DNA from: Alphaproteobacteria bacterium
Lineage (GTDB): Bacteria; Pseudomonadota; Alphaproteobacteria; Rhodobacterales; Rhodobacteraceae
Reading direction: 5' to 3'
Assembly: GCA_030431825.1 (NCBI GenBank)
Contig: JAUIIJ010000025.1
Location: 1-64,000 of the forward strand
DNA: 64,000 nucleotides
The position numbers and the translations under genes are program-made. The stretch's first letter is position 1. Every line of letters starts with the position of its first letter. Shown here in pieces: positions 54,660-64,000 of this stretch. The notes under the pieces were generated by a model, which saw nothing but the letters and a program-made list of their open reading frames with translations, did no database searches and was not told the DNA's origin.

Positions 54660-56943
54660 TGCGCACCCGCCGGATTGCCGTCCAGACCTGTTCGGCGGTC
54701 GCCGGCGCGTCCAGCGCCGGATACGCATCGCCACAGGAGGCTATGGCATTGCTGAGCGCGAGAAAGGCCGAGATTCCCAGCATGAAGGGCGGCTCACCCA
54801 CCGCCTTGGAGCGATAGATCGTGTCTTCCCGGTTCCGCCCGTCCCACAGCGCGACGTTGAACACGTCCGGCCGGTCCGAACAGGCAGGGATCTTGTAGGT
54901 ACTGGGCGCATGGGTGCGCAGGCGCCCCTTGTCATCCCAGACCAGTTCCTCGGTGGTCAACCATCCCGCGCCCTGCACGTAGCCGCCTTCGACCTGCCCG
55001 ATATCCAGCGCGGGGTTCAGCGACGCGCCCGCGTCGTGCAGGATGTCGGCGCGCAGGATACGGTTTTCGCCGGTCAGCGTGTCGATGGCGACCTCGGTCA
55101 CTGCCGCGCCGTGGGCAAAATAGAAGAACGGCCGCCCGCGCCCCTTGATCCGGTCCCATTCGAGCTTTGGTGTCTTGTAGAACCCGGTGGCGCTCAGGCT
55201 GACGCGCCCGGCATAGGCCAGCCCCGCAACCTCGGCAAATGTATAGCTCGCGTCGGCCACCTGCACCTGCCCGTCGGCAAACCGCACGGTTGTGGCATCG
55301 GCCTGATGCCGCTCGGCCAGGAACGCGGCGATACGGTCACGGATCGTGTCGCACGCCGCCTTGACCGCCATGCCGTTCAGGTCGCTGCCGGAGGAGGCCG
55401 CCGTGGCCGAGGTATTGGGCACCTTGGCCGTGTCGGTGGCGGTGATCTTGACCATCTCCAGCGGAATGCCGAACCGGCTCGCGGCAACCTGGGCAACCTT
55501 CTGGAACAGGCCCTGGCCCATCTCGGTTCCGCCGTGGTTCAGGTGAACCGAGCCGTCCTGATAGACATGCACCAGCGCACCCGCCTGATTGAGATGCGTG
55601 AGGGTGAAGGAAATCCCGAATTTCACAGGAGAGAACGCGATGCCCTTCTTGATGATGTCGTGGCTGGCATTCCATTCGGCAATCGCGGCGCGGCGGGCGG
55701 CATAATCGCTGCTCGCAAGCAGGGCCTCGGTCATGCCGTGCAGCTCGAAATCCTCGACCACCTGCCCATAGGGTGTGGTGTTGCCGGCATCCGCGTCCGG
55801 CGCTTCGGCATAATAGTTGCGCTTGCGCACCTCGACCGGGTCCAGACCCAGATCATGGGCGATGTGGTCGATGACCCGTTCGATTCCCACGACCCCCTGC
55901 GGTCCACCGAACCCGCGATAGGCGGTGGCGCTCTGCATGTTGGTTTTCAACCGATGGCTTTCGATCCGCGCATTTGGCAGCAGATAGGCGTTGTCCGCGT
56001 GCAGCATGGCCCGGTCGGCGACCGGCAGCGTCAGATCCTGCGCCCAGCCGCCACGGGTATACTGGGTGAATTCGACGCCGCTGATGCGGCCGGTATCGTC
56101 GAACCCCGCCCGATAGGTGATGCGGAAGTCGTGGCGTTTGCCGGTGATGACCATGTCGTCATCGCGGTCATAGCGCATCTTGCAGGCCTTGCCGGTCAGC
56201 CGTGCGGCCACGGCGCAGGCACAGGCCAGCGCATTGCCCTGGCTTTCCTTGCCGCCGAAACCACCGCCCATACGGCGGGTTTCCACCCGGACGCCATGCA
56301 TCGGCACGCCGATGGCCTCGGCCACCTTGTGCTGGATCTCGGTCGGATGCTGGGTCGAGGAATGCACCAGCATGTCGCCGCCTTCCTGCGGTACCGCGAG
56401 CGCCGCCTGACCTTCGAGATAGAAGTGTTCCTGGCCGCCGATCTCGATGCTGCCTTCGATTACATGCGATGCGGCTGCGATTGCGGTGGCGGCGTCGCCC
56501 TTTTCATAGATGCGCGGCCCGTCTTCGAACCGGCTGTCGGCGTTGAGCGCCTGTTCGACGCTCAGCAGCGGTTCCGCTTCCTCGTAGGTGATCTCGCCCA
56601 GACGTGCCGCCTTGCGGGCGGCAAGGTGGCTGCGGGCGACCACCAGAAAAATCGCCTGGCCCACGTGATGCACGGTGCCATCCGACAACAGCGGTTCGTC
56701 ATGGGCCGATGGCGACACATCATTGGCAAAGGGCAAATCGCCGGCGGTCAGGACCGCGACAACACCCTCTGCGGCGCGGACTGCGGCGAGATCCATCGCG
56801 GTGATCCGGCCACGCGCAATCCCGCTCTGGCCAAAGGCGAGATGCAGGGTACCGGCCGGCGTCGGGATGTCGTCGATATAGCGCGCTCCGCCCGTCACAT
56901 GCAGGGGCGCGGCGTCATGGGGCAGGGGGGCGGTGACACTCAT
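54649..56943 (-). CDS. xdhB: Xanthine dehydrogenase, molybdopterin-binding subunit
   Basis: The large subunit (764 aa) oxidises hypoxanthine and xanthine to urate. Landmarks are [40 protein letters not shown] (Moco entrance), [20 protein letters not shown] with the substrate Arg, and [16 protein letters not shown] with the Glu of the active site as in XdhB of Rhodobacter. Overlaps are 4 nt with xdhA and 11 nt with xdhC. Confidence 0.95.
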   Translation of the reverse strand: MSVTAPLPHDAAPLHVTGGARYIDDIPTPAGTLHLAFGQSGIARGRITAMDLAAVRAAEGVVAVLTAGDLPFANDVSPSAHDEPLLSDGTVHHVGQAIFLVVARSHLAARKAARLGEITYEEAEPLLSVEQALNADSRFEDGPRIYEKGDAATAIAAASHVIEGSIEIGGQEHFYLEGQAALAVPQEGGDMLVHSSTQHPTEIQHKVAEAIGVPMHGVRVETRRMGGGFGGKESQGNALACACAVAARLTGKACKMRYDRDDDMVITGKRHDFRITYRAGFDDTGRISGVEFTQYTRGGWAQDLTLPVADRAMLHADNAYLLPNARIESHRLKTNMQSATAYRGFGGPQGVVGIERVIDHIAHDLGLDPVEVRKRNYYAEAPDADAGNTTPYGQVVEDFELHGMTEALLASSDYAARRAAIAEWNASHDIIKKGIAFSPVKFGISFTLTHLNQAGALVHVYQDGSVHLNHGGTEMGQGLFQKVAQVAASRFGIPLEMVKITATDTAKVPNTSATAASSGSDLNGMAVKAACDTIRDRIAAFLAERHQADATTVRFADGQVQVADASYTFAEVAGLAYAGRVSLSATGFYKTPKLEWDRIKGRGRPFFYFAHGAAVTEVAIDTLTGENRILRADILHDAGASLNPALDIGQVEGGYVQGAGWLTTEELVWDDKGRLRTHAPSTYKIPACSDRPDVFNVALWDGRNREDTIYRSKAVGEPPFMLGISAFLALSNAIASCGDAYPALDAPATAEQVWTAIRRVRNGI

Positions 56944-58301
56944 GCGCTGACCTCCAGAACCGAAACCGTCTGCCCGCCATCCTCTGCGAAATACCGCGCC
57001 AGCATTGCCCGCGCCGTTTCCAGCCGATAGCGTGCCGACGCCCGCATGTCGCTCATCGGGGTAAAGTCGGCGTCAAAGGCATCCTGGGCAGCGCCGATGC
57101 CGGTGGCGGTCCAGGGCTGTCCGATCAGGGCGGTTTCGACCGTTCTCGCGCGTGTCGGGGTTGCCGCCATGCCGCCAAATGCGATCCTGGCGGCGCGGAC
57201 GATGCCGTCGTCCACGGTGATATTGAAACAGCCGCAGACGGCGGAAATGTCCTGATCGAACCGTTTGGACAGCTTGTAGCATCTGAGCCTGTCCGGCTGG
57301 CGGGCAAAGCTGACCGCCTCGACGAATTCACCGGGGGCGCGGTCCTGCTTGCCATAGGCGACAAAGAACTCTTCCAGCGGCAGGGTCCGTCGCGAACCGC
57401 CCTTGCGCAGGTGCAGGGTGGCCCCAAGCGCGATCAAGGCGGGCGGGTTGTCGCCGATGGGCGAGCCGTTGGCGATATTGCCGCCCACGGTCGCCGCATT
57501 TCGGACCTGCACGCTGGCATAGCGCCGGATCATCTCGGCATAGGATGGATGAAGATCGGCCATCGCCGCGCCCATCGCGTTCATATCGACCATCGCGCCA
57601 ACCCGGATTTCGGTTTCGCCGATCTCGATATGCCGCAGATCGTCGCAGCGGTTGAGAAAGATGACCGGATCGAGATCGCGCAGCTGCTTGGTCACCCAGA
57701 GCCCGACATCGGTTGCACCGGCGACGAGGGTAGCGTCGGGATGGCTGGCATAGATCTCGGCAAGCGCGTCGGCGTTTTCGGGGATGAAGGGCGCGGCGGG
57801 CGGAGCGGCGGGCGCATCGTCCCGCACCCATTGCGGCACCGGCTGCCCGGCGGCGGCCTCGGCGGCGCGGATGATCGGCGCATAGCCGGTACAGCGGCAC
57901 AGATTCCCCGCCAGCTGGTCGTCATGATCGGTCGCGCCGTTCAGGTGGGCGGCGGTCATCGACATGACAAAGCCCGGCGTGCAAAATCCGCACTGGCTGC
58001 CATGATGGGTGATCATCGCCTCCTGCACCGGATGCAGCGTGCCGTCGGGGCCGCTCACACCTTCGACCGTGCGCACGGCCTTGCCCTGCAGCTGCGGAAG
58101 GAAGAGGATGCAGGCATTGAGCGCTCTCGCCCCGGTTCCGTCCGTCACCATCACCGTGCAGGCCCCGCAATCGCCTTCGTTGCAGCCCTCCTTGGTTCCC
58201 GTCAGATGCCGCTGCTCGCGCAACCAGTCGAGCAACGTCATCGTCGGTGAAACACCTGACAACGCTACGGTCTCTCCGTTCAGAAGAAACGTGATGTCCA
58301 T
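56940..58301 (-). CDS. xdhA: Xanthine dehydrogenase, FAD and 2Fe-2S subunit
   Basis: XdhA (453 aa) passes electrons from the Mo site to NAD+. The first [2Fe-2S] domain has [11 protein letters not shown], the second CGFCTPGF and [12 protein letters not shown] (residues about 40-145). The FAD domain follows with [20 protein letters not shown] and the C-terminal CO_deh_flav part. ATG 58301 ([12 protein letters not shown]) matches the family start. It is the first gene of xdhABC and the transporter. Confidence 0.95.
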   Translation of the reverse strand: MDITFLLNGETVALSGVSPTMTLLDWLREQRHLTGTKEGCNEGDCGACTVMVTDGTGARALNACILFLPQLQGKAVRTVEGVSGPDGTLHPVQEAMITHHGSQCGFCTPGFVMSMTAAHLNGATDHDDQLAGNLCRCTGYAPIIRAAEAAAGQPVPQWVRDDAPAAPPAAPFIPENADALAEIYASHPDATLVAGATDVGLWVTKQLRDLDPVIFLNRCDDLRHIEIGETEIRVGAMVDMNAMGAAMADLHPSYAEMIRRYASVQVRNAATVGGNIANGSPIGDNPPALIALGATLHLRKGGSRRTLPLEEFFVAYGKQDRAPGEFVEAVSFARQPDRLRCYKLSKRFDQDISAVCGCFNITVDDGIVRAARIAFGGMAATPTRARTVETALIGQPWTATGIGAAQDAFDADFTPMSDMRASARYRLETARAMLARYFAEDGGQTVSVLEVSA

Positions 58302-58645
58302 GTCTGAAACCCGTCGCAGTACCCTGTTGTGACCCGTTTTGCAGGTTTTCGATGCGACGTAGAACACCTGCCGGTCGTTTATTGCATTCAGGTTAGAAAG
58401 GCAGACCGCGATCTGGCAAGAAAAACATATGCTGCGCTGCAACATGAATCCCGGAAATAACCTGTCGCCTCCCGGATTGCCTGCGGATTAATCGCGTTGA
58501 ATCATGGATTTGGCCTTCGTCGGGATGGGCAGGGCGGAAAAGCACCTTCAAATTTTCCAGAACAATCAAGCGTCGCTTTCGCCCATCCCGACAACACCTG
58601 AAAAAGCCGCTTTCACGTCTGCGCCGGATCGGGGTAGCGTGCGGC
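58302..58645. other. Intergenic region between divergent xdhA and dnaE
   Basis: This gap of 344 bases must hold promoters for xdhABC-transporter and dnaE. The only clear structure is the long inverted repeat at 58519-58592. A leftward open frame through it (to 58668) does not look coding. Confidence 0.5.
58519..58592. repeat. Perfect 12-bp inverted repeat, 50-bp spacer
   Basis: gtcgggatgggc (58519-58530) is matched by its exact complement gcccatcccgac (58581-58592). Just inside, gggcggaaaagc can also pair, with bulges, to gctttcgccc. It stands 53 nt before dnaE. It could be a stem-loop RNA or a looped operator. Confidence 0.55.
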
Positions 58646-61600
58646 ATGACCACCGATCCCCGATTCATTCACCTGCGCGTTCACACCGAATATTCGTTGC
58701 TGGAAGGCGCTGTTCGGCTCAAGAAACTGCCGGACATGTGCAAGGCCAATGACATGCCCGCGGTGGCCGTCACCGACAGCAACAACATGTTTTCCGCGCT
58801 GGAATTTTCGGTTGCGGCAAGCGGCGCGGGCATCCAGCCGATCATCGGCTGCCAGGTCGACCTTGCCTATGTGATCGTCCAGCCCGGAGAGAAACCGCGC
58901 GCGCCGGCGCCGCTCGTGCTGCTGGCGCAGTCCGAGACCGGATATGAAAACCTGATGAAGCTGAATTCCTGCCTCTATCTCGACAAGGGCGGGCAGCTTC
59001 CACAGGTCACGCCCGAGGACCTGGAGCGGCATTCCGCCGGGCTGATCTGTCTGACCGGAGGTCCCAACGGGCCGCTCGGGATGTTGCTGCAGGCAGGGCA
59101 GCGCCCGGCAGCCCAAGACCTGCTCGGCCGGATGGCACGCGCATTCCCCGACCGTCTTTACGTGGAACTTCAGCGGCATCCCGGCGAGGGAGGGCAACCC
59201 GAAGCCGAACGGCTGACCGAACAGGGCCATGTCGAGATGGCCTATGCGATGAATTTGCCGCTGGTGGCGACCAATGATGTCTATTTCCCCGAAACCAGGA
59301 TGTACGAGGCGCATGACGCACTGATCTGTATCAGCGAAGGCGCCTATGTGGACCAGCAGGAACCCCGGCGACGGTTGACCGCGCAGCATTATTTCAAGAG
59401 CCAGCAAGAGATGGCGACCCTGTTCGCCGACTTGCCCGAAGCGGTGGAAAACACCGTCGAGATCGCGCGCCGATGCGCCTTCATGGCCTATCGCCGCGAT
59501 CCGATCCTGCCGAAATTCGCCGATGACGAGGTCGCCGAACTGCGCCGCATGGCAAACGAGGGCCTGCAGGCGCGCCTTGCGGTGATCCCGCACGCAGTCA
59601 GTGTCGAAGACTATCAGAAACGTCTGGATTTCGAGCTGGGCATCATCGAGGGGATGGGCTTTCCCGGCTATTTCCTGATCGTGGCCGATTTCATCCAGTG
59701 GGCCAAGGACAATGATATTCCCGTCGGACCCGGGCGCGGATCGGGTGCGGGCAGCCTGGTGGCCTATGCGCTGACCATTACCGACCTTGACCCGCTGCGC
59801 TATTCGCTGCTCTTCGAACGGTTCCTCAACCCCGAGCGGGTGTCGATGCCGGACTTCGATATCGACTTCTGCATGGACCGGCGTGAAGAGGTGATCCGCT
59901 ATGTCCAGGAAAAGTACGGGCGCGACAAGGTGGGGCAGATCATCACCTTTGGCGCTTTGCTGTCCAAGGCGGCGGTTCGGGACATCGGTCGCGTGCTGCA
60001 GATGCCCTATGGTCAGGTCGATCGCCTGTCAAAGATGATTCCGGTCGAAGGGGTCAAGCCGGTCAGCATCGAAAAGGCGTTGGTCGACGAACCGCGCCTG
60101 CGCGAAGAGGCCAGGGCCGAAGAGGTGGTTGACCGGTTGCTGACCTACGGGCAGCAGGTCGAGGGGTTGTTGCGCAATGCCTCCACCCACGCCGCCGGCG
60201 TGGTGATCGGTGACAGACCACTGGACGCGCTGGTGCCGCTTTACCAGGATCCGCGCTCGGACATGCCGGCGACGCAGTTCAACATGAAGTGGGTGGAACA
60301 GGCCGGCCTGGTCAAGTTCGACTTTCTGGGATTGAAAACCCTGACGGTGATCCAGAACGCACTGGATCAGATTCTCGCCTCGGGCAGGCCGCTGCACGTG
60401 GCGGCGGACGGCACGCAGCTTTACGAGCCTGCGGAAGGCGCCGAGAACCAGATGAACCTGATTCCCCTGGATGACGAAAAGACCTACAAGCTCTACGCCG
60501 CCGCCAGGACCGTGGCGGTGTTCCAGGTTGAAAGTTCGGGCATGATGGATGCGCTCAAGCGCATGAAACCAACCTGTATCGAGGATATCGTCGCCCTGGT
60601 CGCGCTCTATCGTCCGGGGCCGATGGAAAACATCCCGACCTATTGCGAAGTCAAGAATGGCCAGCGCGAGATCACATCGGTTCATCCGCTGATCGACCAT
60701 ATCCTGGAAGAAACCCAGGGCATCATCGTCTATCAGGAGCAGGTGATGCAGATCGCCCAGGTCATGGCCGGCTACAGCCTCGGCGGCGCGGACCTGCTGC
60801 GCCGGGCGATGGGCAAGAAGATCAAGGAGGCGATGGACGCCGAACGCCCCAAATTCGAAAAGGGCGCGGCGGAAAACGGTGTCGGCAGGAAAAAGGCGAC
60901 CGAGGTTTTCGACCTGCTGGAAAAATTCGCCAATTACGGGTTCAACAAATCACACGCGGCGGCCTATGCGGTGGTCAGCTACCAGACCGCCTGGCTCAAG
61001 GCGAACCATCCGGTCGAGTTCATGGCCGGGGTGATGAACTGCGACATTCACCTGACCGACAAGCTGGCGGTCTACTTCGAGGAGGTGAAAAAGGCGCTGG
61101 ATCTGCCATGGGTGCCGCCATGCGTGAACCGCTCGGATGCGACCTTCAAGGTCGTGGATGGAGCGTTGGTCTACGCGCTCGGCGCGCTCAAGAATGTCGG
61201 GACCGAGGCGATGCGCCTTGTGACCGAGGGGCGCGGGCAGGATGGCGTCGACAAACCCTTTGTCACCCTGTTCGACCTGGCGCGACGCGTCGATCTGAAG
61301 CGGGTGGGTAAGCGTCCGATGGAGATGCTGGCCCGCGCCGGCGCGTTCGATCAACTCGATTCCAACCGGCGTCGCGTGTTTGACAGTCTGGATGCGCTGG
61401 TCGCCTATTCGGCGGCTGTACATGAGCAGAAGAATTCGAACCAGGTCTCGCTCTTTGGCGAGGCGGGCGAAGATCTCCCCGAACCACGCCTGTCTCAGGC
61501 CGATGACTGGCTGCCCGCTGAGCGTCTCGCCGAAGAGTTCAGGGCCGTCGGGTTCTACCTGTCCGGGCATCCGCTTGACGATTACGCAGCCTTTCTGAAA

Positions 61601-62158
61601 CGCAAGGGTGTGATGACGCTGGAAGAGGTGCAGAAAAGGGCGGCGTCCTCGCCGCACGTGGCCAAACTGGCAGGGGTGGTTGCGGGGCGACAGGAACGCA
61701 AATCCGCGCGCGGCAACCGGTTTGCCTTTGTACAGCTTTCGGATGCGACCGGCGCCTATGAGGTGACGCTGTTCTCGGAAACCCTGGAAAAATCGCGCGG
61801 CTTTCTCGATGCCGGTTCAAAGGTGGTGATCACGGTCGAAGCCAACGTGGAAAGCGATCAGCTGAAGCTGCTGGCGCGCTCGGTCGTGCCGGTCGATGCG
61901 GCGATCGGTGAACTCGAGGCGGCTGGTCTGCGTGTGTTTATCGAAACTGTCGATGCGGTGGAGACCGTGGCGCGCGTCCTTGACGACGCCCGAACCGCTG
62001 CGCGCAACGCCGCGAGAGGCCCGATACAGGTCTGCCTGATGGACCCCGCGCTACCCGGTGAGGTCGAGATGGAACTTGGGCAGGAATTCGCCATCAATCC
62101 CCAGATCAAGGGCGCGCTCAAGAGCCTGCAGGGCGTATTGATGGTCGAGGATCTCTGA
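58646..62158 (+). CDS. dnaE: DNA polymerase III alpha subunit
   Basis: DnaE (1170 aa) is the replicative polymerase. The PHP domain opens RFIHLRVHTEYSLLEGAV. The palm carries the catalytic Asp pair in MPDFDIDFCMDRREEVI (about residue 405) after GPGRGSGAGSLVAYAL. The helix-hairpin-helix and beta-binding region follow, then an OB fold (VVAGRQERKSARGNRFAFVQ). The length is standard. It is not linked to dnaE2/imuB, which fits the essential copy. Confidence 0.96.
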   Translation: MTTDPRFIHLRVHTEYSLLEGAVRLKKLPDMCKANDMPAVAVTDSNNMFSALEFSVAASGAGIQPIIGCQVDLAYVIVQPGEKPRAPAPLVLLAQSETGYENLMKLNSCLYLDKGGQLPQVTPEDLERHSAGLICLTGGPNGPLGMLLQAGQRPAAQDLLGRMARAFPDRLYVELQRHPGEGGQPEAERLTEQGHVEMAYAMNLPLVATNDVYFPETRMYEAHDALICISEGAYVDQQEPRRRLTAQHYFKSQQEMATLFADLPEAVENTVEIARRCAFMAYRRDPILPKFADDEVAELRRMANEGLQARLAVIPHAVSVEDYQKRLDFELGIIEGMGFPGYFLIVADFIQWAKDNDIPVGPGRGSGAGSLVAYALTITDLDPLRYSLLFERFLNPERVSMPDFDIDFCMDRREEVIRYVQEKYGRDKVGQIITFGALLSKAAVRDIGRVLQMPYGQVDRLSKMIPVEGVKPVSIEKALVDEPRLREEARAEEVVDRLLTYGQQVEGLLRNASTHAAGVVIGDRPLDALVPLYQDPRSDMPATQFNMKWVEQAGLVKFDFLGLKTLTVIQNALDQILASGRPLHVAADGTQLYEPAEGAENQMNLIPLDDEKTYKLYAAARTVAVFQVESSGMMDALKRMKPTCIEDIVALVALYRPGPMENIPTYCEVKNGQREITSVHPLIDHILEETQGIIVYQEQVMQIAQVMAGYSLGGADLLRRAMGKKIKEAMDAERPKFEKGAAENGVGRKKATEVFDLLEKFANYGFNKSHAAAYAVVSYQTAWLKANHPVEFMAGVMNCDIHLTDKLAVYFEEVKKALDLPWVPPCVNRSDATFKVVDGALVYALGALKNVGTEAMRLVTEGRGQDGVDKPFVTLFDLARRVDLKRVGKRPMEMLARAGAFDQLDSNRRRVFDSLDALVAYSAAVHEQKNSNQVSLFGEAGEDLPEPRLSQADDWLPAERLAEEFRAVGFYLSGHPLDDYAAFLKRKGVMTLEEVQKRAASSPHVAKLAGVVAGRQERKSARGNRFAFVQLSDATGAYEVTLFSETLEKSRGFLDAGSKVVITVEANVESDQLKLLARSVVPVDAAIGELEAAGLRVFIETVDAVETVARVLDDARTAARNAARGPIQVCLMDPALPGEVEMELGQEFAINPQIKGALKSLQGVLMVEDL

Positions 62159-62165
62159 TGCACAT

Positions 62166-62292
62166 TGGGGGGCGCTGCCCCCGCTGCCCTGCGGGCATCT
62201 CCCCCGGAGTATTTGACCAAAGATGAAGCCGCGGGAACTGGTCCTTCATCTTTGTCCCAATACTCCGGGGAGTTTGAGGGGCAGCGCCCCTC
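62166..62292. repeat. Inverted pair of Roseobacter-type intergenic repeats
   Basis: A left copy (62166-62228) has a GGGGGCGCTGCCCCC hairpin, then ccggagtatttgaccaaaga and tgaag. A right copy (62244-62290) is its reverse, with cttcatctttgtcccaatac and tccgggg, then gaggggcagcgcccctc. The 15 bases between are not repeated. The unit lies exactly between converging dnaE and slyX and can form strong hairpins on both strands. A third core lies after gltX at 31902-31931. Confidence 0.8.
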
Positions 62293-62306
62293 ATCGTCTT
62301 TCCGGT

Positions 62307-62501
62307 TCAGTAATGCGGCGGGCGTTCATCGCCGATAACCACCCCACCACCACGGTCGGCATCGCGTTCGCCTTCGCGTTGCATGAGCATGTGGACGCGC
62401 CGCGTCAGCGTGTCGATCTCTCTCTGCTGGCGCGCGACCACGTCGCTGAGTTCATCCACGCTGCGCAGCAGGTGGGCGATTTTCTCTTCGAGATGTTGCA
62501 T
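62307..62501 (-). CDS. slyX: SlyX family protein
   Basis: This 64-aa protein has an N-terminal coiled coil (LEEKIAHLLRSVDELSDVVA, continuing QQREIDTLTRRVHMLMQR) and the family-typical C-terminus ending RPPHY. SlyX proteins are small and of unknown function. It converges on dnaE across the repeat pair. Confidence 0.88.
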   Translation of the reverse strand: MQHLEEKIAHLLRSVDELSDVVARQQREIDTLTRRVHMLMQREGERDADRGGGVVIGDERPPHY

Positions 62502-62636
62502 GGTCGTACCTCGTTGCTACGGGGCGCTCATAGCGTGCCTCTGCGTCTTTTCCAACGGCTGCACCTGCGCTGGCTTGCTCCTGTGGTGACCTTGGGCTAG
62601 ACCGCGCCGCAACCGGACTGCCCAAGGACGCCCGAT

Positions 62637-64000
62637 ATGGCAAAGACCAAGAAACAGCCCCGCCCCAGGGCCGAGACACCCAGGGGGTTCCGCGATTATT
62701 TCGGTGCGGAAGTCACGCAGCGCAGCGAGATGTTGCAGGCGATTGCGGCGGTCTACCATCGCTACGGGTTTGACGCCCTGGAGTCCTCGGCGGTCGAGAC
62801 GGTAGAGGCGCTGGGCAAATTCCTGCCTGACGTGGACCGGCCGAATGAAGGTGTCTTTGCCTGGCAGGAGTCCGAAGAGAACGACCGGGGCGACTGGCTG
62901 GCCTTGCGATACGACCTGACGGCGCCGTTGGCGCGGGTCTACGCCCAGCACCGAAACGATCTGCCCATGCCATATCGCCGTTATGCGATGGGGCCGGTCT
63001 GGCGCAACGAGAAGCCGGGGCCGGGACGGTATCGCCAGTTCTATCAATGCGACGCCGACACGGTGGGTACGGCGAGCATGGCGGCGGATGCGGAGATTTG
63101 CGCGATGCTGTCCGATACGCTCGAGGCCGTCGGCATCGCGCGCGGAGATTACGTGATCCGTATCAACAACCGCAAGGTTCTGAATGGCGTGATGGAAGTG
63201 GCCGGTGTGCTCGACCCGCAAGATCCCGGCAAACACGCCGGGGCGCGCGGAATTGTGCTGCGCGCGATCGACAAGCTCGACCGGCTGGGGCCGGACGGGG
63301 TGCGGGCCCTGTTGGGCGATGGGCGCAAGGATGACAGCGGCGATTTCACCGAGGGCGCAGGCCTCGGGGATGCGCAGGCCGAGATTGTCATGGGGTTCAT
63401 GGACGCACGGCGTGACACCGGCGCGCAAACGGTGGCCCGGCTGCGTGAACTGGTTCGGGGTTCGTCCATGGGCGAGGACGGTGTCGGTGAATTGCAGGAG
63501 ATCGCCGACCTCCTGGCCGCGCAGGGCTATGGTGCCGACCGGATCATCATCGACCCCTCGGTGGTGCGTGGCCTCGGGTACTATACCGGGCCGGTCTATG
63601 AGGCCGAACTGACCTTCGAGATCTTTGACGACAAGGGCCGCAAACGGCAGTTCGGTTCGGTTGCCGGAGGCGGGCGTTATGACGACCTTGTCAAGCGTTT
63701 CACGGGGCAGGCCGTGCCGGCGACCGGGGTATCCATCGGCGTTGACCGTCTCTTGGCGGCATTGCGGGAAAAGGGGCGGATCAAGCCGGTTGCACATGGA
63801 CCCGTCGTGGTCACCGTGATGGATCGGGATCGCATGGCGGATTACCAGGCGATGGTGGCGGAGTTGCGCAACGCGGGTCTGCGTGCCGAGGTGTATCTGG
63901 GAAATCCCAGAAATTTCGGGAACCAGTTGAAATATGCGGATAGGCGCAACAGCCCGGTGGCGATCATCGAAGGCGGCGACGAACGGGAACGTGGCGTGGT
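62637..64000 (+). CDS. hisS: Histidine-tRNA ligase (partial, runs off the window)
   Basis: The ATG at 62637 opens 454 codons without a stop up to the window edge. The class II core has motif 2 [20 protein letters not shown], the histidine loop [16 protein letters not shown] and motif 3 [13 protein letters not shown]. The beginning of the anticodon-binding domain ([20 protein letters not shown]) is present. It has an N-terminal basic tail [20 protein letters not shown]. Confidence 0.95.
   Translation, partial: MAKTKKQPRPRAETPRGFRDYFGAEVTQRSEMLQAIAAVYHRYGFDALESSAVETVEALGKFLPDVDRPNEGVFAWQESEENDRGDWLALRYDLTAPLARVYAQHRNDLPMPYRRYAMGPVWRNEKPGPGRYRQFYQCDADTVGTASMAADAEICAMLSDTLEAVGIARGDYVIRINNRKVLNGVMEVAGVLDPQDPGKHAGARGIVLRAIDKLDRLGPDGVRALLGDGRKDDSGDFTEGAGLGDAQAEIVMGFMDARRDTGAQTVARLRELVRGSSMGEDGVGELQEIADLLAAQGYGADRIIIDPSVVRGLGYYTGPVYEAELTFEIFDDKGRKRQFGSVAGGGRYDDLVKRFTGQAVPATGVSIGVDRLLAALREKGRIKPVAHGPVVVTVMDRDRMADYQAMVAELRNAGLRAEVYLGNPRNFGNQLKYADRRNSPVAIIEGGDERERGV

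Noticed and set aside
54457..57030. An 857-codon open frame antisense to xdhB
   Set aside because: It is a shadow of xdhB and has no ribosome site or domain.
58393..58668. A 91-codon minus-strand frame between xdhA and dnaE
   Set aside because: It has no ribosome site and an Arg-rich odd composition, and it runs through the inverted repeat; not supported as a gene.

Overview
The window is a gene-dense, high-GC chromosomal segment of an alphaproteobacterium, most likely Rhodobacteraceae (Roseobacter group). The evidence is a class I lysyl-tRNA synthetase, a second-type RpoH sigma factor, a Hint_2 protein, an intergenic repeat typical of that group, and candidate binding sites for FnrL/Dnr and CtrA. 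I see no phage, transposase, CRISPR array, rRNA or convincing tRNA. Most genes are housekeeping genes in compact operons with 1-11 nt overlaps.

Layout. 1-6460: end of tuf, then an S10 ribosomal operon (rpsJ-rplC-rplD-rplW // rplB-rpsS-rplV-rpsC-rplP). It is split between rplW and rplB by an oppositely oriented Hint-domain gene and stops at a terminator after rplP. 6545-8407: glutathione transferase, a histidine phosphatase and cobU. 8509-15950: rpoH (RpoHII-like), chaN, coaBC, dut, a membrane-anchored MoeB/ThiF-like protein, an M3 peptidase and a TylF-like methyltransferase. 15965-22532: a hydroxyacid reductase and the complete Rod morphogenesis set (mreBCD, mrdA, rodA). 22862-26746: a small PA14-like exported protein, leuA with a leucine attenuator and leader peptide, and a secreted protein of 18 perfect-length MORN repeats. 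26904-33060: nadE, a zincin, a metallo-beta-lactamase-fold protein, DUF1801, gltX, a GGCT-like protein and an Rrf2 iron-sulfur regulator behind a Crp/Fnr-type box. 33061-38965: a YbbA-YbbP-like ABC system divergent from a TesA-like esterase, an L,D-transpeptidase, a cold-shock protein and small unknowns. 39075-45423: lysS (class I), a TerB-like protein, dacB, nadD and ettA. 45650-48913: a beta-helix protein and a barrel-like exported protein with a perfect CtrA-type site. 49070-58301: a BMP-type nucleoside ABC transporter followed without a break by xdhABC, a likely purine uptake and oxidation operon. 58646-64000: dnaE, slyX and the start of hisS.

The observations most worth checking are the leucine attenuator (leader peptide plus mutually exclusive stems, possibly leaderless), the Hint gene that divides the S10 operon together with the new promoter and terminator-like leader of rplB, the Fnr-type box before the Rrf2 regulator, the CtrA-type site, and a perfect 12-bp inverted repeat between xdhA and dnaE. 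I did not find a clearly new multi-gene defence or metabolic system.
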